Assembly (NCBI GenBank): GCA_963736455.1
Contig: CAVTON010000001.1
Span: 372,001-436,000, forward strand
DNA from: DAHUXD01 sp963736455
Lineage (GTDB): Bacteria > Acidobacteriota > Thermoanaerobaculia > UBA5066 > Gp7-AA6
Reading direction: 5' to 3'
DNA: 64,000 nucleotides
Under the pieces are notes generated by a model. The model ran no database searches and was not told where the DNA came from. It was given only the letters and a program-made list of their open reading frames with translations. The position numbers and the translations under genes were made by a program. The first letter of the stretch is position 1; the number at the start of each line of letters is the position of its first letter. Below are positions 1 to 8,153 of this stretch, one piece after another.

Positions 1-1578
1 CGCGTCCTTGTAGATCGCCCGCGCGATTGCCAGGCGCTGCCTCTGGCCGCCCGACAGCCGCGCGCCTCCTTCTCCGACCGGCGAGTCGTAGCCCTGCGGC
101 AGCCGCTCGATGAACTCCTCGGCATACGCCGCCCGGGCGGCCGCCCGCACCCTCGGCTCGTCCGGAGAGCGCTCGCCGTAGGCGATGTTCTCCCGCACGG
201 TCGTGTCGAACAGGATCGTCTCCTGGGTCACCAGGCCGACCTGCCGCCGCAGCGACGCGAGGGCGGCGTCCCGCAGGTCGACGCCGTCGAACGTGACGCG
301 CCCGGCGGCCGGATCGTAGAGCCGGGGCAGCAGGTTGACGAGCGTCGTCTTTCCCGCGCCCGACGCGCCCACGAGCGCGATCGTCTCGCCGCGGGGGATC
401 GTCAGATCGACGCCCTCGAGGACGGGCTCCGCTCCATAGGCGAAGTGCACGCCCTCGTATCGGACGGCGCGGGAAAAGGGAGGCAGCGACTTCGCGTCGG
501 GCTTCTCGACGAGGTCCCTCGGACCGTCGATGATGCCGAAGAGCCGCTCCGCGGCCGCCAGCGCGACCTGGAGCACGATGTTGGTCTTCGTGACGTCCTT
601 GAGCGGCTTGTAGAGCATCATGATCGCGGCGAGAAAAGAGAGGAGCCCGCCGACGGTCATCCGCCCGGAATGAATCTGGCCGGCCGCATAGACGAAGACC
701 AGCGCGAGACCGATCCCGGCCAGGACCTCCATGAGCGGCGAATTCATCGCCTGGAGCCGCATCGTCTGGCGGCTGGCCGCGAAGTAGCGGCCGTTCGCGC
801 GCTCGAAGCGCCCGGCCTCGAAGTCCTCCATCGCGTACGTCTTGATGAGGCGGTGGCCGCGGAGCGTCTCGCCGAGCAGGGCGCCCATCTCGCCGATCCG
901 CTCCCGCGCCGAGAGACTCGAACGACGCAGCGTCCGGAAGTTCGCGACGATCGGAACGACGAGCAGCGGCGCGACCACCAGGACCGCCGTGGCGAGGACG
1001 AAGTTCAGGGAAAAGACGTAGACGAGGACGAGGAGCATCGTCAGGATGCCCTGCACGAAGTCGGCGAGGCGCGAGCCGAACGCGGACTGGATCTGGTCGG
1101 CATCCGAGAGCAGCCGGCTCATCAGCTCGCCCGAGGAGCCCTCGACCGAGAAGCGCGTGGACTGGTCGAGGATCGCCCGGTACGCGTCGCGACGCAGGTC
1201 GCGAACCATCGAGAGGCCGATCGCGTTCAGGGCGAACTCCGACAAATACGCGAAGACGTTCTTGACGAGAAGCGACGCGACCAGCAGGAGCGGGACCGCC
1301 CATCGCGCATCGAGCCCGACGGCTCCCGCCGCGCTCCGCACGGCCGCGTAGCCGCTCTCCAGGGCGCCGAGCAGGGGCGCGAGCCGGCCCGACGAGGGCG
1401 ACGACACGCCCGCGAGCGCCGCGGAAGCGCCCGCGCCGAGCGCCTCGTCGATCACCTTCTTCAGGAGAAAGAGAAGCGCCACCGTCGCGGCCGAGACCAG
1501 GACCATCGCCAGGAGAGCGAGCGCGGCTCGAACCGCGTACCTCCGGAAGTACCGAAGCAGTCGCGGCAAGGGCCTCAC
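1..1578 (-). CDS. msbA: MsbA-type lipid A export ABC transporter (3' end cut off by window edge)
   Basis: ABC exporter with fused membrane and ATPase halves, expected to flip lipid A-core across the inner membrane. The visible 526 residues show an N-terminal six-helix transmembrane domain (about 1-330), then the ATPase domain with Walker A GASGAGKTT (about 401-409), Q-loop VGLVTQETILFD and signature LSGGQRQRLAIARA (about 507-520). Walker B and the H-loop lie beyond position 1. The start is a GTG whose last bases form the lpxB stop (GTGA overlap), beginning VRPLPRLLRYFRRY. Position directly after lpxB supports the lipid A role, although other ABC exporters of this family look similar. Confidence 0.9.
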   Translation of the reverse strand, partial: MRPLPRLLRYFRRYAVRAALALLAMVLVSAATVALLFLLKKVIDEALGAGASAALAGVSSPSSGRLAPLLGALESGYAAVRSAAGAVGLDARWAVPLLLVASLLVKNVFAYLSEFALNAIGLSMVRDLRRDAYRAILDQSTRFSVEGSSGELMSRLLSDADQIQSAFGSRLADFVQGILTMLLVLVYVFSLNFVLATAVLVVAPLLVVPIVANFRTLRRSSLSARERIGEMGALLGETLRGHRLIKTYAMEDFEAGRFERANGRYFAASRQTMRLQAMNSPLMEVLAGIGLALVFVYAAGQIHSGRMTVGGLLSFLAAIMMLYKPLKDVTKTNIVLQVALAAAERLFGIIDGPRDLVEKPDAKSLPPFSRAVRYEGVHFAYGAEPVLEGVDLTIPRGETIALVGASGAGKTTLVNLLPRLYDPAAGRVTFDGVDLRDAALASLRRQVGLVTQETILFDTTVRENIAYGERSPDEPRVRAAARAAYAEEFIERLPQGYDSPVGEGGARLSGGQRQRLAIARAIYKDA

Positions 1579-2723
1579 GACGCGGACCTCGCCGCCGGCG
1601 CCGCCGCCGCACGGGCCGGGTCCTCCACGGCCGAGAGCACGAAGGCCGCCGCCCGCGCGCTCGCCCCGGGCGGCCCGAGCTCCCGGGCGACCCGCGCCAG
1701 GGAACGCCGCATCGTGGCGCATCGGTCGGAGGACTCGAGCAGGGCGGCCCCTTCCCGCGCGAGATTCTCGACCGTGAGGCGTCCCTGCACGAGCTCGGGA
1801 ACGACCGCCTCGCCGGCGACGATGTTGACCATCGCGATCCAGCGGAGGCGCACGAGGGCCCGCGCGATCGCGTGACTCACGGCCGACGTCCGATAGACGA
1901 CGATCATCGGCGCGCCGCACAGCGCCGTCTCGAGCGTGGCCGTGCCCGAGGCGACGAACGCGAGATCCGCCGACGCCAGGACCGGGTGCAGCCCGGTCGA
2001 CACGATCGTGATGCCGCGCTCACCGGCTCCGGCGAAGAGACTCTCGGCGATGCCCGGAGCCCGAATCGCCACGACCTCGAGGTCGTGCGGCTTCGACAGC
2101 CGGGCGGCGGCCTCCGCCATCACCCGCCAGTGCCGCTCGATCTCCCCGGGCCGGCTGCCCGGCAGAAGCACCAGGCGCCTCCGGCTCTTCGGCGGCAGAG
2201 GCGAGGGCTTCGCGAGCCCCTCCTGGACGTCCTCGACGAGCGGATGCCCGGCCCAGACGGCGTCGGCCCCGAGTCTCCGGTAGATCTCCGTCTCGAACGG
2301 GAAGAGCGTGATGATGCGGCGGGCGCGCGAGGCGATCGTCCGCGCTCTCCAGCGGCGCCACGCCCAGACCTGCGGGCTGACGTAATACACGAGCGGGATG
2401 CCGAGCCGGCGCAGCCGGCGGGAGAGAAGGCCGTGAAAGTCCGGAAAGTCGATCAGCACCGCGGCATCGGGGCGGCGGGAAGCGGCGGCCTCCGAAAGGG
2501 CCGCCAGCGCCTTCATCACGCCCGGCAGCTTGAAGGCCACCTCCGAGATCCCGACGACCGACAATGCCTCGGGCCGCACGATCGCATCCAGTCCCCGGGC
2601 CACCATCCGCTCTCCCCCCATGCCGAAGGCCCTCACGTTCGGCCGCTGGTCCTGCAGCGCGCGGAGGAGACGGGCGCCGTGAAGGTCGCCGGACGCTTCG
2701 CCGGCCGAGATGAGGAGGTTCAT
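1575..2723 (-). CDS. lpxB: lipid-A-disaccharide synthase
   Basis: Glycosyltransferase (GT19) joining UDP-diacylglucosamine and lipid X to form the lipid A disaccharide at the cytoplasmic face of the inner membrane. The 382-residue product has the family length and the typical N-terminus MNLLISAGEASGDLHGA, followed by FGMGGERM and VGISEV; the VYYVSPQVWAWRRWR and LLPGSRPGEIERHW motifs are also diagnostic. It overlaps the msbA start by four bases and follows two small membrane-protein genes. Presence of lpxB argues for a lipopolysaccharide-bearing outer membrane. Confidence 0.96.
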   Translation of the reverse strand: MNLLISAGEASGDLHGARLLRALQDQRPNVRAFGMGGERMVARGLDAIVRPEALSVVGISEVAFKLPGVMKALAALSEAAASRRPDAAVLIDFPDFHGLLSRRLRRLGIPLVYYVSPQVWAWRRWRARTIASRARRIITLFPFETEIYRRLGADAVWAGHPLVEDVQEGLAKPSPLPPKSRRRLVLLPGSRPGEIERHWRVMAEAAARLSKPHDLEVVAIRAPGIAESLFAGAGERGITIVSTGLHPVLASADLAFVASGTATLETALCGAPMIVVYRTSAVSHAIARALVRLRWIAMVNIVAGEAVVPELVQGRLTVENLAREGAALLESSDRCATMRRSLARVARELGPPGASARAAAFVLSAVEDPARAAAAPAARSAS

Positions 2724-2768
2724 GGAGGGCCGGGAACAGTCATGGCAGCCCCGACTTCCGGGCTCCGC

Positions 2769-2957
2769 CTAGCGGGGAAACGGATACATCAGCCACGCCA
2801 CCGCGAGGCCGCCGAGCACCAGCGACGCGAGGATGACGCCGAAGAGCCTCCACCGCTCCCGCTTCTCCTGCCTCCAGAGCAGCGCAAAAAAAACGGACAC
2901 GAGAAACGCATACAGCACCATGATCACGAAGTGATCCGCCGGTATCAGGGCGATCAT
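2769..2957 (-). CDS. small two-helix membrane protein, unknown function
   Basis: Encodes 62 residues starting MIALIPADHFVIMVLYAF. Two hydrophobic segments (about 9-27 and 37-56) flank a highly charged loop WRQEKRERWR, so it is probably an inner-membrane hairpin with a cytoplasmic loop. Its ATG overlaps the stop of the preceding DUF6677-like gene (ATGA), indicating translational coupling. I do not recognise a family. The partner in position and size suggests that it works with the upstream 129-residue membrane protein, but no function can be assigned. Confidence 0.7.
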   Translation of the reverse strand: MIALIPADHFVIMVLYAFLVSVFFALLWRQEKRERWRLFGVILASLVLGGLAVAWLMYPFPR

Positions 2958-3343
2958 CGTTTCTTCCCGGCGGCCAGATCGTGGGCATCGAGCACGAGCA
3001 GCAGGTTCATGAGGCCGGCCGTCAGCAGATACGCGCAGCCGTACTCGTAGGTCGGAGAGAGGATGGTGCCCGCCGGATTCTCGAGCAGTCCACGGGCGAC
3101 CAGGTTGAGCAGGCCCGCGCCGTAGACGGCGAACGTCGCCAGGATCGTCAGCGGCTGGCCCTCCTCGATGCTGTAGAGGCGGCCCTGGAACGACAGCCCG
3201 GCGAGAAAGGTTGCGGCGACGATCACGGCGAACGCCACGGCGGTGCGGCGCCGGCCGAGGTAAAAATGCCCGAGCCCCGGCACGAGCCACGCCAGGATCA
3301 TCGCGACCGTCGTCGAGCGGCGGGGCGCGGGCTCTGCGCTCAT
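2954..3343 (-). CDS. DUF6677-like four-helix membrane protein
   Basis: A 129-residue integral membrane protein with hydrophobic segments near 12-30, 34-52, 66-88 and 103-120. The N-terminal pattern AWLVPGLGHFYLGRRRTA resembles the TM2/DUF6677-type 'PGLGHFYLG' motif of small bacterial membrane proteins of unknown role. The ATG at 3343 overlaps the stop of the HIT gene (ATGA), and its own stop overlaps the next small membrane gene. Family naming is from motif memory; function unknown. Confidence 0.75.
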   Translation of the reverse strand: MSAEPAPRRSTTVAMILAWLVPGLGHFYLGRRRTAVAFAVIVAATFLAGLSFQGRLYSIEEGQPLTILATFAVYGAGLLNLVARGLLENPAGTILSPTYEYGCAYLLTAGLMNLLLVLDAHDLAAGKKR

Positions 3344-3828
3344 GCTCCCGCCTCGAAGAGCGTCGAAAGCCGCCGCCGCGTCACGCCGAGATCTTCCGGC
3401 ACGACGCGCACGCCGCCCGCGACCGTCATGAAATTCGTGTCGCCGGCCCAGCGCGGTACGACGTGCACGTGGTAATGGTTCGCCACGCCGGCCCCGGCGG
3501 CGCTCCCGAAGTTGACGCCGACGTTCAGCCCGTCGGTCCGGTACTCCGCCACCAGGATCGACTGGGCCCGGGCCACGGTGGCGATCAGCTCGTCCAGGGT
3601 CTCCCGGCTCGAATCGGAAAACCACGCCTCGTGGGCGAGCGGCGCCACCATCACGTGGCCGTTGGTGTACGGATAACGGTTCAAAACCACGAACACCCTC
3701 TTTCCCCGGAACACGACGAGCCCCCGCTCGTCGTCTCGCGAGGCCGCCGCCTCGCAGAATATGCACGCGACGTTTTTATCCGACACGAGGTACTCGTACC
3801 GCCAGGGGGCGAAGAGAACGTCCGGCAT
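3340..3828 (-). CDS. HIT family nucleotide-binding protein (Ap4A phosphorylase/FHIT-like)
   Basis: A 162-residue histidine-triad protein. The triad is HYHVHVVPRW (His118, His120, His122), where the middle histidine is the usual nucleophile for attack on the alpha-phosphate of dinucleoside polyphosphates or adenylylated substrates. A CIFC pair at 22-25 resembles the zinc-binding cysteines of this branch, and RYPYTNGHVMVAP is the usual substrate-pocket segment. The start codon shares one base with the IHF/HU stop (TAATG). The exact substrate cannot be told from sequence. Confidence 0.9.
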   Translation of the reverse strand: MPDVLFAPWRYEYLVSDKNVACIFCEAAASRDDERGLVVFRGKRVFVVLNRYPYTNGHVMVAPLAHEAWFSDSSRETLDELIATVARAQSILVAEYRTDGLNVGVNFGSAAGAGVANHYHVHVVPRWAGDTNFMTVAGGVRVVPEDLGVTRRRLSTLFEAGA

Positions 3829-4103
3829 TACCGGTTGATCAGTTCCTTCAGCTCCTTGCCCGGCTTGAAATAGGGAATCTTCTTCGCGGGGACCGAGACC
3901 TTGACACCCGTCTTGGGGTTTCGGCCCATGCGGGCGCCACGCTCGCGCAGCCGGAAGGAGCCAAAGCCGCGCAACTCGATTTTCTGGCCTTCCTTGAGCG
4001 ATCGGACGATCGCCTCGAAGACGGTGTCCACGATGGCCTCCGCCTGCTTCTTGGTCACGTCCGTCGCCACGGCCACGCGCTCGATCAATTCGGCCTTCGT
4101 CAT
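3828..4103 (-). CDS. IHF/HU-family DNA-binding protein
   Basis: A 91-residue histone-like protein starting MTKAELIERVAVATDVTKKQ, with the beta-arm core RGFGSFRLRERGARMGRNPKTG and C-terminal KKIPYFKPGKELKELI. These are the hallmarks of the HU/IHF fold that bends DNA as a dimer. The frame stays open 12 codons upstream to 4139, but MTKAELIERV matches the family N-terminus, so 4103 is preferred. It sits directly downstream of rpsA, the position where ihfB lies in many Gram-negative bacteria; whether it acts as IHF-beta or a homodimeric HU is unresolved. Confidence 0.93.
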   Translation of the reverse strand: MTKAELIERVAVATDVTKKQAEAIVDTVFEAIVRSLKEGQKIELRGFGSFRLRERGARMGRNPKTGVKVSVPAKKIPYFKPGKELKELINR

Positions 4104-4154
4104 CGCCCGCGTCTCCTCGCGAACCGGAGAAGATTCCATCCGGCCGGCACTCCG

Positions 4155-5924
4155 CTACTCTTTCGCGGCCTCGTCGGCCTTCTTGCGAGTCCGCTTCTTC
4201 TTGGGCGCGGCCTCCTCGGCCGCGGGAGCGGGCTCGGGCGCCGCCGCGGGCGACTCTTCGGCCGCCGCCGCGGGGGCCGCCGCCGCATCGTCCACGTGGA
4301 GACCCGACAATCCCACCTTCATGTCCGCGTCTTCGATCCGGAGAATCTTCGCGCGAAGCGTGTCGCCTTCCTTGTAGTGCTCCTGCGGCTTCTCACCCCG
4401 CGCGAGCGGCGTCTCCGAGACGTGCATGAGGCCCTCGACGAGGCCCTCGATCTGAACGAAGACGCCGAAGTCCGCGACCCGCGTGACGATTCCCTCCACC
4501 GCGTCGCCCGGCTGATGCTTGTCCTTGAAGGCCTGCCAGTCGTTGGGCTGGAATTCCTTGATCGACAGCGAGATCCGGCGGTTCTCCTGGTCCACCGACG
4601 TGATCATCGCCTCGACGTCGTCGCCCTTCTTGAGCACCTCGGAGGGATGCTTGACCCGGCGCGTCCAGGACATGTCGGAGACGTGGACCAGACCGTCGAT
4701 CCCCTCCTCGATCTCGACGAACGCCCCGAAATCGGTCAGGTTGCGCACCTTGCCCGACACCCGGCTGCCGACCGGATATTTCTCGGCGACGCTCTCCCAC
4801 GGATCGGGCAGCGTGTCCTTCAGCGAGAGCGAAATCCGCCGCGCCTCGGGGTTGACGTCCGAGACGATCGCCTCCACCTTGTCGCCGGGCGAGACGACCT
4901 TCGCCGGATTCTTGATCTTCTTCGACCAGGACATCTCCGAGACGTGCACGAGCCCCTCGACGCCGCCCTCGAGCTCGACGAAGGCGCCGTAGTCCGTCAC
5001 GTTCGTCACACGCCCCGACACGCGCGAGCCCGCCGGGTACTTCTCCGGGACGTGCGCCCACGGATCCTCGGTCAGCTGCTTGGTCCCGAGCGAGACCCTC
5101 TCGGTCTCGCGATCGAACTTCAGAACGACGACCTCGATCTCGTCACTCACCTTGACGAGGTCCGAAGGGTGATTCACGCGGCCCCACGACATGTCGGTGA
5201 CGTGCAGCAGGCCGTCGAGTCCTCCGAGGTCCACGAACGCGCCGTAGTCCGTCAGGTTCTTGACGACGCCGTGCAGGACGCGGCCCTCCTCGAGGAGCTG
5301 GAGCGTCTCCTTCTTGCGGGCCTCCTGCTCGACCTCGACGACCGCCTTGCGCGAGAGAACGATGTTGCCGCGCTTCTTGTCCACGGAGATGACCTTGAAG
5401 TCGAGGTCCTTTCCACGCAGCGCCTCGAGGTTCTTGACCGGCTTGACGTCGACCAGCGAGCCGGGCAGGAACGCCTTGACGCCGATGTCCACGGCGAGGC
5501 CGCCCTTGATGCGGTCGATGACGCGCCCGCGCACGGTCGAGCCGGAGCGGTAGGACTTCTCGACCTCGTCCCACACCTTCATCTTCTCGGCCTTGTCCTT
5601 CGAGAGAACGACGTAGCCGTTCTGATCCTCGGTGCGCTCGAGCAGGACGTCGACCGGGTCGCCGGCCTTGATCGTCACCTGGCCCGAGAAGTCGGTGAAC
5701 TCCGAAAGCGGAATCATGCCTTCCGACTTGTAGCCGATGTCCACGATCACCTCGGAGGGCGTGATCGAGAGGACCCGGCCCCGGATGATCTGGCCCTCCT
5801 GCAAGTTCTTGAAGGAGCTCTCGTACTGAGCCAGGAGATGTTGATACTCCTGGGGCGTCAATTCCTGTTCTGTTTCCATCGGCTCGGTTTCCCGACCTCC
5901 ATCTTTACGATTTTCAGCCGCCAT
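4155..5924 (-). CDS. rpsA: 30S ribosomal protein S1
   Basis: A 589-residue S1 protein that binds mRNA on the 30S subunit. Six S1 (OB-fold) repeats are visible at roughly 43-110, 128-195, 213-282, 299-368, 385-455 and 471-541; repeats 3-5 carry the canonical 'LTDYGAFV...GLLHVTDMSW' pattern. The tail after residue 545 is Ala/Pro/Glu-rich and ends in a Lys/Arg cluster. The order cmk-rpsA-ihf is conserved in many bacteria. A separate promoter appears just upstream, overlapping the cmk stop. Confidence 0.97.
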   Translation of the reverse strand: MAAENRKDGGRETEPMETEQELTPQEYQHLLAQYESSFKNLQEGQIIRGRVLSITPSEVIVDIGYKSEGMIPLSEFTDFSGQVTIKAGDPVDVLLERTEDQNGYVVLSKDKAEKMKVWDEVEKSYRSGSTVRGRVIDRIKGGLAVDIGVKAFLPGSLVDVKPVKNLEALRGKDLDFKVISVDKKRGNIVLSRKAVVEVEQEARKKETLQLLEEGRVLHGVVKNLTDYGAFVDLGGLDGLLHVTDMSWGRVNHPSDLVKVSDEIEVVVLKFDRETERVSLGTKQLTEDPWAHVPEKYPAGSRVSGRVTNVTDYGAFVELEGGVEGLVHVSEMSWSKKIKNPAKVVSPGDKVEAIVSDVNPEARRISLSLKDTLPDPWESVAEKYPVGSRVSGKVRNLTDFGAFVEIEEGIDGLVHVSDMSWTRRVKHPSEVLKKGDDVEAMITSVDQENRRISLSIKEFQPNDWQAFKDKHQPGDAVEGIVTRVADFGVFVQIEGLVEGLMHVSETPLARGEKPQEHYKEGDTLRAKILRIEDADMKVGLSGLHVDDAAAAPAAAAEESPAAAPEPAPAAEEAAPKKKRTRKKADEAAKE

Positions 5925-5969
5925 CGGATAAGGGATCCCCTCTCATAAGTCGCTGAGACGCAACGCAAT

Positions 5970-5999
5970 ATCCTATGTTGCCGGGTCCGGCGGAGTCAA
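5970..5999 (-). promoter_or_regulatory. predicted sigma70-type promoter of rpsA
   Basis: On the minus strand TTGACT (5999-5994) is followed after 18 bases by TAGGAT (5975-5970). The -35 box overlaps the cmk stop codon. The implied leader is about 40 nt and carries a purine-rich GAGAGGGG upstream of the rpsA ATG. This would give rpsA transcription independent of the long upstream operon. Confidence 0.5.
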
Positions 6000-6673
6000 A
6001 TCGCCTGGCGGACGCGGCCCTCGATCTCCTCGACGACCGCCTCGAGGGGCCGGTCCGTCGAGTCGATCAGGACGTACCGGTCGTCGAGGGTCAAGGGCGA
6101 ATCCGCCCTCGACCCGTCGTCCCGGTCTCTTTTCTCCATGTCCCGGAGCACGTCCTCGTAGGGTTGGGGGGTTCCCCGGGCCGCGAGCTCCCGCGTCCGG
6201 CGCCCGGCTCGCACGGCCGGATCGGCGGTCAGAAAGAACTTGAACGGTGTGTCGGGGAACACGCGGGTTCCGATGTCCCGCCCCTCCATGACCCCGCCCC
6301 GCTCCCGCCCGAGCCGCCGCTGCTCGGCCACGAGCGCGCGGCGGACTCCCGGAATCGCCGACACGGCGGAAGCGTAGAGGGAGATCTCGGGCTCCCGGAT
6401 CTCGGCGGAAACGTCTCGCCCGTCGAGAAGCACCCGGTTCCCGTCCACGGACGGGACGAGCTCGATGCGGGCCGCGTCGGCCAGCGCGATGACCGCCTCG
6501 GGATCGGCGACGGGAAGGCCGATCCCTCGCTCCCGCGCGAGCAGACCCACCGCCCGGTACATGGCCCCGGTGTCGATGTAGGGAACGCCGAGCCGCAGCG
6601 CCAGCGCCCGCGCGGCCGTCGACTTGCCGGCGCCGGAGGGACCGTCGATCGCGACGATCAGCGTCGCGCTCAC
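5996..6673 (-). CDS. cmk: cytidylate kinase
   Basis: Phosphorylates CMP/dCMP to the diphosphate. The 225-residue product starts VSATLIVAIDGPSGAGKST, placing the P-loop GPSGAGKST at 11-19, followed by PYIDTGAMYRAV, the EGRDIGTRVFPD lid-region motif and KRDRDDGSRADSPL. The GTG at 6673 overlaps the stop of the upstream pseudouridine synthase (GTGA); the longer open frame to 6922 adds only non-conserved sequence. Immediately followed by rpsA, as in many genomes. Confidence 0.95.
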   Translation of the reverse strand: MSATLIVAIDGPSGAGKSTAARALALRLGVPYIDTGAMYRAVGLLARERGIGLPVADPEAVIALADAARIELVPSVDGNRVLLDGRDVSAEIREPEISLYASAVSAIPGVRRALVAEQRRLGRERGGVMEGRDIGTRVFPDTPFKFFLTADPAVRAGRRTRELAARGTPQPYEDVLRDMEKRDRDDGSRADSPLTLDDRYVLIDSTDRPLEAVVEEIEGRVRQAI

Positions 6674-7419
6674 CGCGGGCGATCGAGGCGCTTCAGGGCC
6701 TCGACCTCTTCTCGGGCGAGACGGCGATACGCTCCGGGAGGCAGGTCGGGGTCGCGGATCGGGCCGATGGCCACCCTCCTGAGCTTCGAGACGGGATGCC
6801 CGACGGCGGCGAACATCCGTCGGATCTGGCGCGTGCGGCCCTCGCGGAGCGTCACCCGCAGCCAGGTGTTTCCCTCGGCCTCGCGCTGCCGCGGCGTGCC
6901 CGAGACCCGCTCGATCTCGCACGGACGGGTCCGTTCTCCTTCGAGACGGATCCCGCGGCGCAGCTTGTCCAGGTTTCCGGGCGACGGCTCGCCCGCCACC
7001 TTGACCATGTATTCCTTCGGGCAGCCCGTCGAAGGGTGGGTCACGAGCCGCGCGAGGTCGCCGTCGTCCGTCAGGAGCAGCAGCCCTTCCGTCTGCACGT
7101 CGAGGCGGCCCACGGGCTTGACGCCGCGCCGCAACTTTCCGGGCAGCAGCTGCAGCACCGTGTCGCGGCCTTCCGGATCCGACACGGTCGTGACGAAACC
7201 CTTCGGCTTGTTCAGGAGAATGTAGGTCCGAGGTCCCGTCTCCGGACGGATGCGCCGCTCGTCCACCTTGATCGAGTCGGATTCGGGATCGGCGCGATCG
7301 CCGAGCGCGGCCACGCGGCCGTTGACGCGGACGCGGCCCTCGCGAATCCAGTCCTCGGCCGCGCGGCGCGAGGCGAGGCCGCTCGCCGCGATGATCTTCT
7401 GGATTCGGACGAGCGCCAG
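6670..7419 (-). CDS. 16S/23S rRNA pseudouridine synthase, RsuA/RluB family (probable CTG start)
   Basis: Isomerises uridine to pseudouridine in rRNA. The catalytic segment is VGRLDVQTEGLLLLT, and REGRTRQIRRMF is the C-terminal family motif. The N-terminal S4 RNA-binding domain (VRIQKIIAASGLASRRAAED...GRVRVNGR) lies upstream of the first in-frame ATG/GTG/TTG, a GTG at 7314. The most likely start is the CTG at 7419, six bases after GGAGG and one base past the scpB stop. The alternative is a missing base: an ATG overlapping the scpB stop (ATGA) would join this frame if one C were added. Sits between scpB and cmk, a common arrangement. Subtype (RsuA, RluB, RluE) not assigned. Confidence 0.88.
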   Translation of the reverse strand: MALVRIQKIIAASGLASRRAAEDWIREGRVRVNGRVAALGDRADPESDSIKVDERRIRPETGPRTYILLNKPKGFVTTVSDPEGRDTVLQLLPGKLRRGVKPVGRLDVQTEGLLLLTDDGDLARLVTHPSTGCPKEYMVKVAGEPSPGNLDKLRRGIRLEGERTRPCEIERVSGTPRQREAEGNTWLRVTLREGRTRQIRRMFAAVGHPVSKLRRVAIGPIRDPDLPPGAYRRLAREEVEALKRLDRPR

Positions 7420-7420
7420 G

Positions 7421-8146
7421 TCATTCCTCCGGGCGCGGCTCTTCGCCGACCTCGAGGCCGCGATCTTCGTCGTCCTCGTCCGCCTCCGCGGTTTCGACGC
7501 GGATCGAGGGAGGCCCTGCCGTGGGCGCGGCGATCTCCCGGGCCTCGACGGTCGACGCCAGATCGGCGTCGAGATCCTCGGGGTGCGGCAGCTCGGCGAG
7601 ATCGTTCAGGCCGAAGCGCATGAGAAAGTCCATCGTCGTCCGATAGAAGAACGGTGTGCCGACGACCGGCTTCTTACCGGCGGTCGTGATGAGCTTCTTC
7701 TCGAACAGCGTCTTCAGGACGCTCGACGAGTTGACGCCGCGGATCTCCTGGATCTCGGGAAGCGTGATCGGCTGCCGGTACGCGATGATGGCGAGCGTCT
7801 CGAGGGCGGCGAGCGAGAGACGGCTGCGCTCGGTGACCTCGTGAAACTTCCGCAGGAGACCGTCGAACTCGGGCCTCGTCACGAACCGCCAGCCGCCGGC
7901 CACCTTCTCCAGGCGGATGCCTCTCTCGGGCGTCTCCGCCTCCGCTCCGAGAAGCTGCAGCGCCTCGGCGACCGCCGCGGGCGTGGCCTCGAGGAGATCG
8001 GCGAGGTCCTTCTCGCGGACGGGCCGCGAGGACGAGAAGAGGACGGCTTCGAGGGCCGTCCGGATCTGCGCCCCCGAGGTCTGTCGGGGAGCGCGCTCTT
8101 CCTTCTCGGCCACGGCCGCGCCGGACATCCGCCCGCTCTCGCTCAT
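7421..8146 (-). CDS. scpB: segregation and condensation protein B
   Basis: Winged-helix kleisin partner that forms the SMC-ScpAB condensin complex. The 241-residue protein carries the typical LALIEAVLFSS-like segment (RTALEAVLFSSSRPV) and the second-domain motif LAALETLAIIAYRQPITLPEI...GVNSSSVLKTL. The C-terminal 50 residues are acidic and poorly conserved. Start chosen at ATG 8146, seven bases after the scpA stop with GAGGT upstream; the open frame continues to 8227 inside scpA without homology. Confidence 0.95.
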   Translation of the reverse strand: MSESGRMSGAAVAEKEERAPRQTSGAQIRTALEAVLFSSSRPVREKDLADLLEATPAAVAEALQLLGAEAETPERGIRLEKVAGGWRFVTRPEFDGLLRKFHEVTERSRLSLAALETLAIIAYRQPITLPEIQEIRGVNSSSVLKTLFEKKLITTAGKKPVVGTPFFYRTTMDFLMRFGLNDLAELPHPEDLDADLASTVEAREIAAPTAGPPSIRVETAEADEDDEDRGLEVGEEPRPEE

Positions 8147-8153
8147 CGGGACC

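Noticed and set aside
445..1875. 476-residue plus-strand open frame opposite msbA/lpxB
   Set aside because: Arg/Asp-rich shadow of well-identified minus-strand genes; high GC keeps antisense frames open.
4104..4139. 12-codon N-terminal extension of the IHF/HU gene
   Set aside because: The family starts at MTKAELIERV; the added residues are not conserved.
7312..7314. GTG as the start of the pseudouridine synthase
   Set aside because: It would remove the entire S4 RNA-binding domain encoded in frame just upstream.
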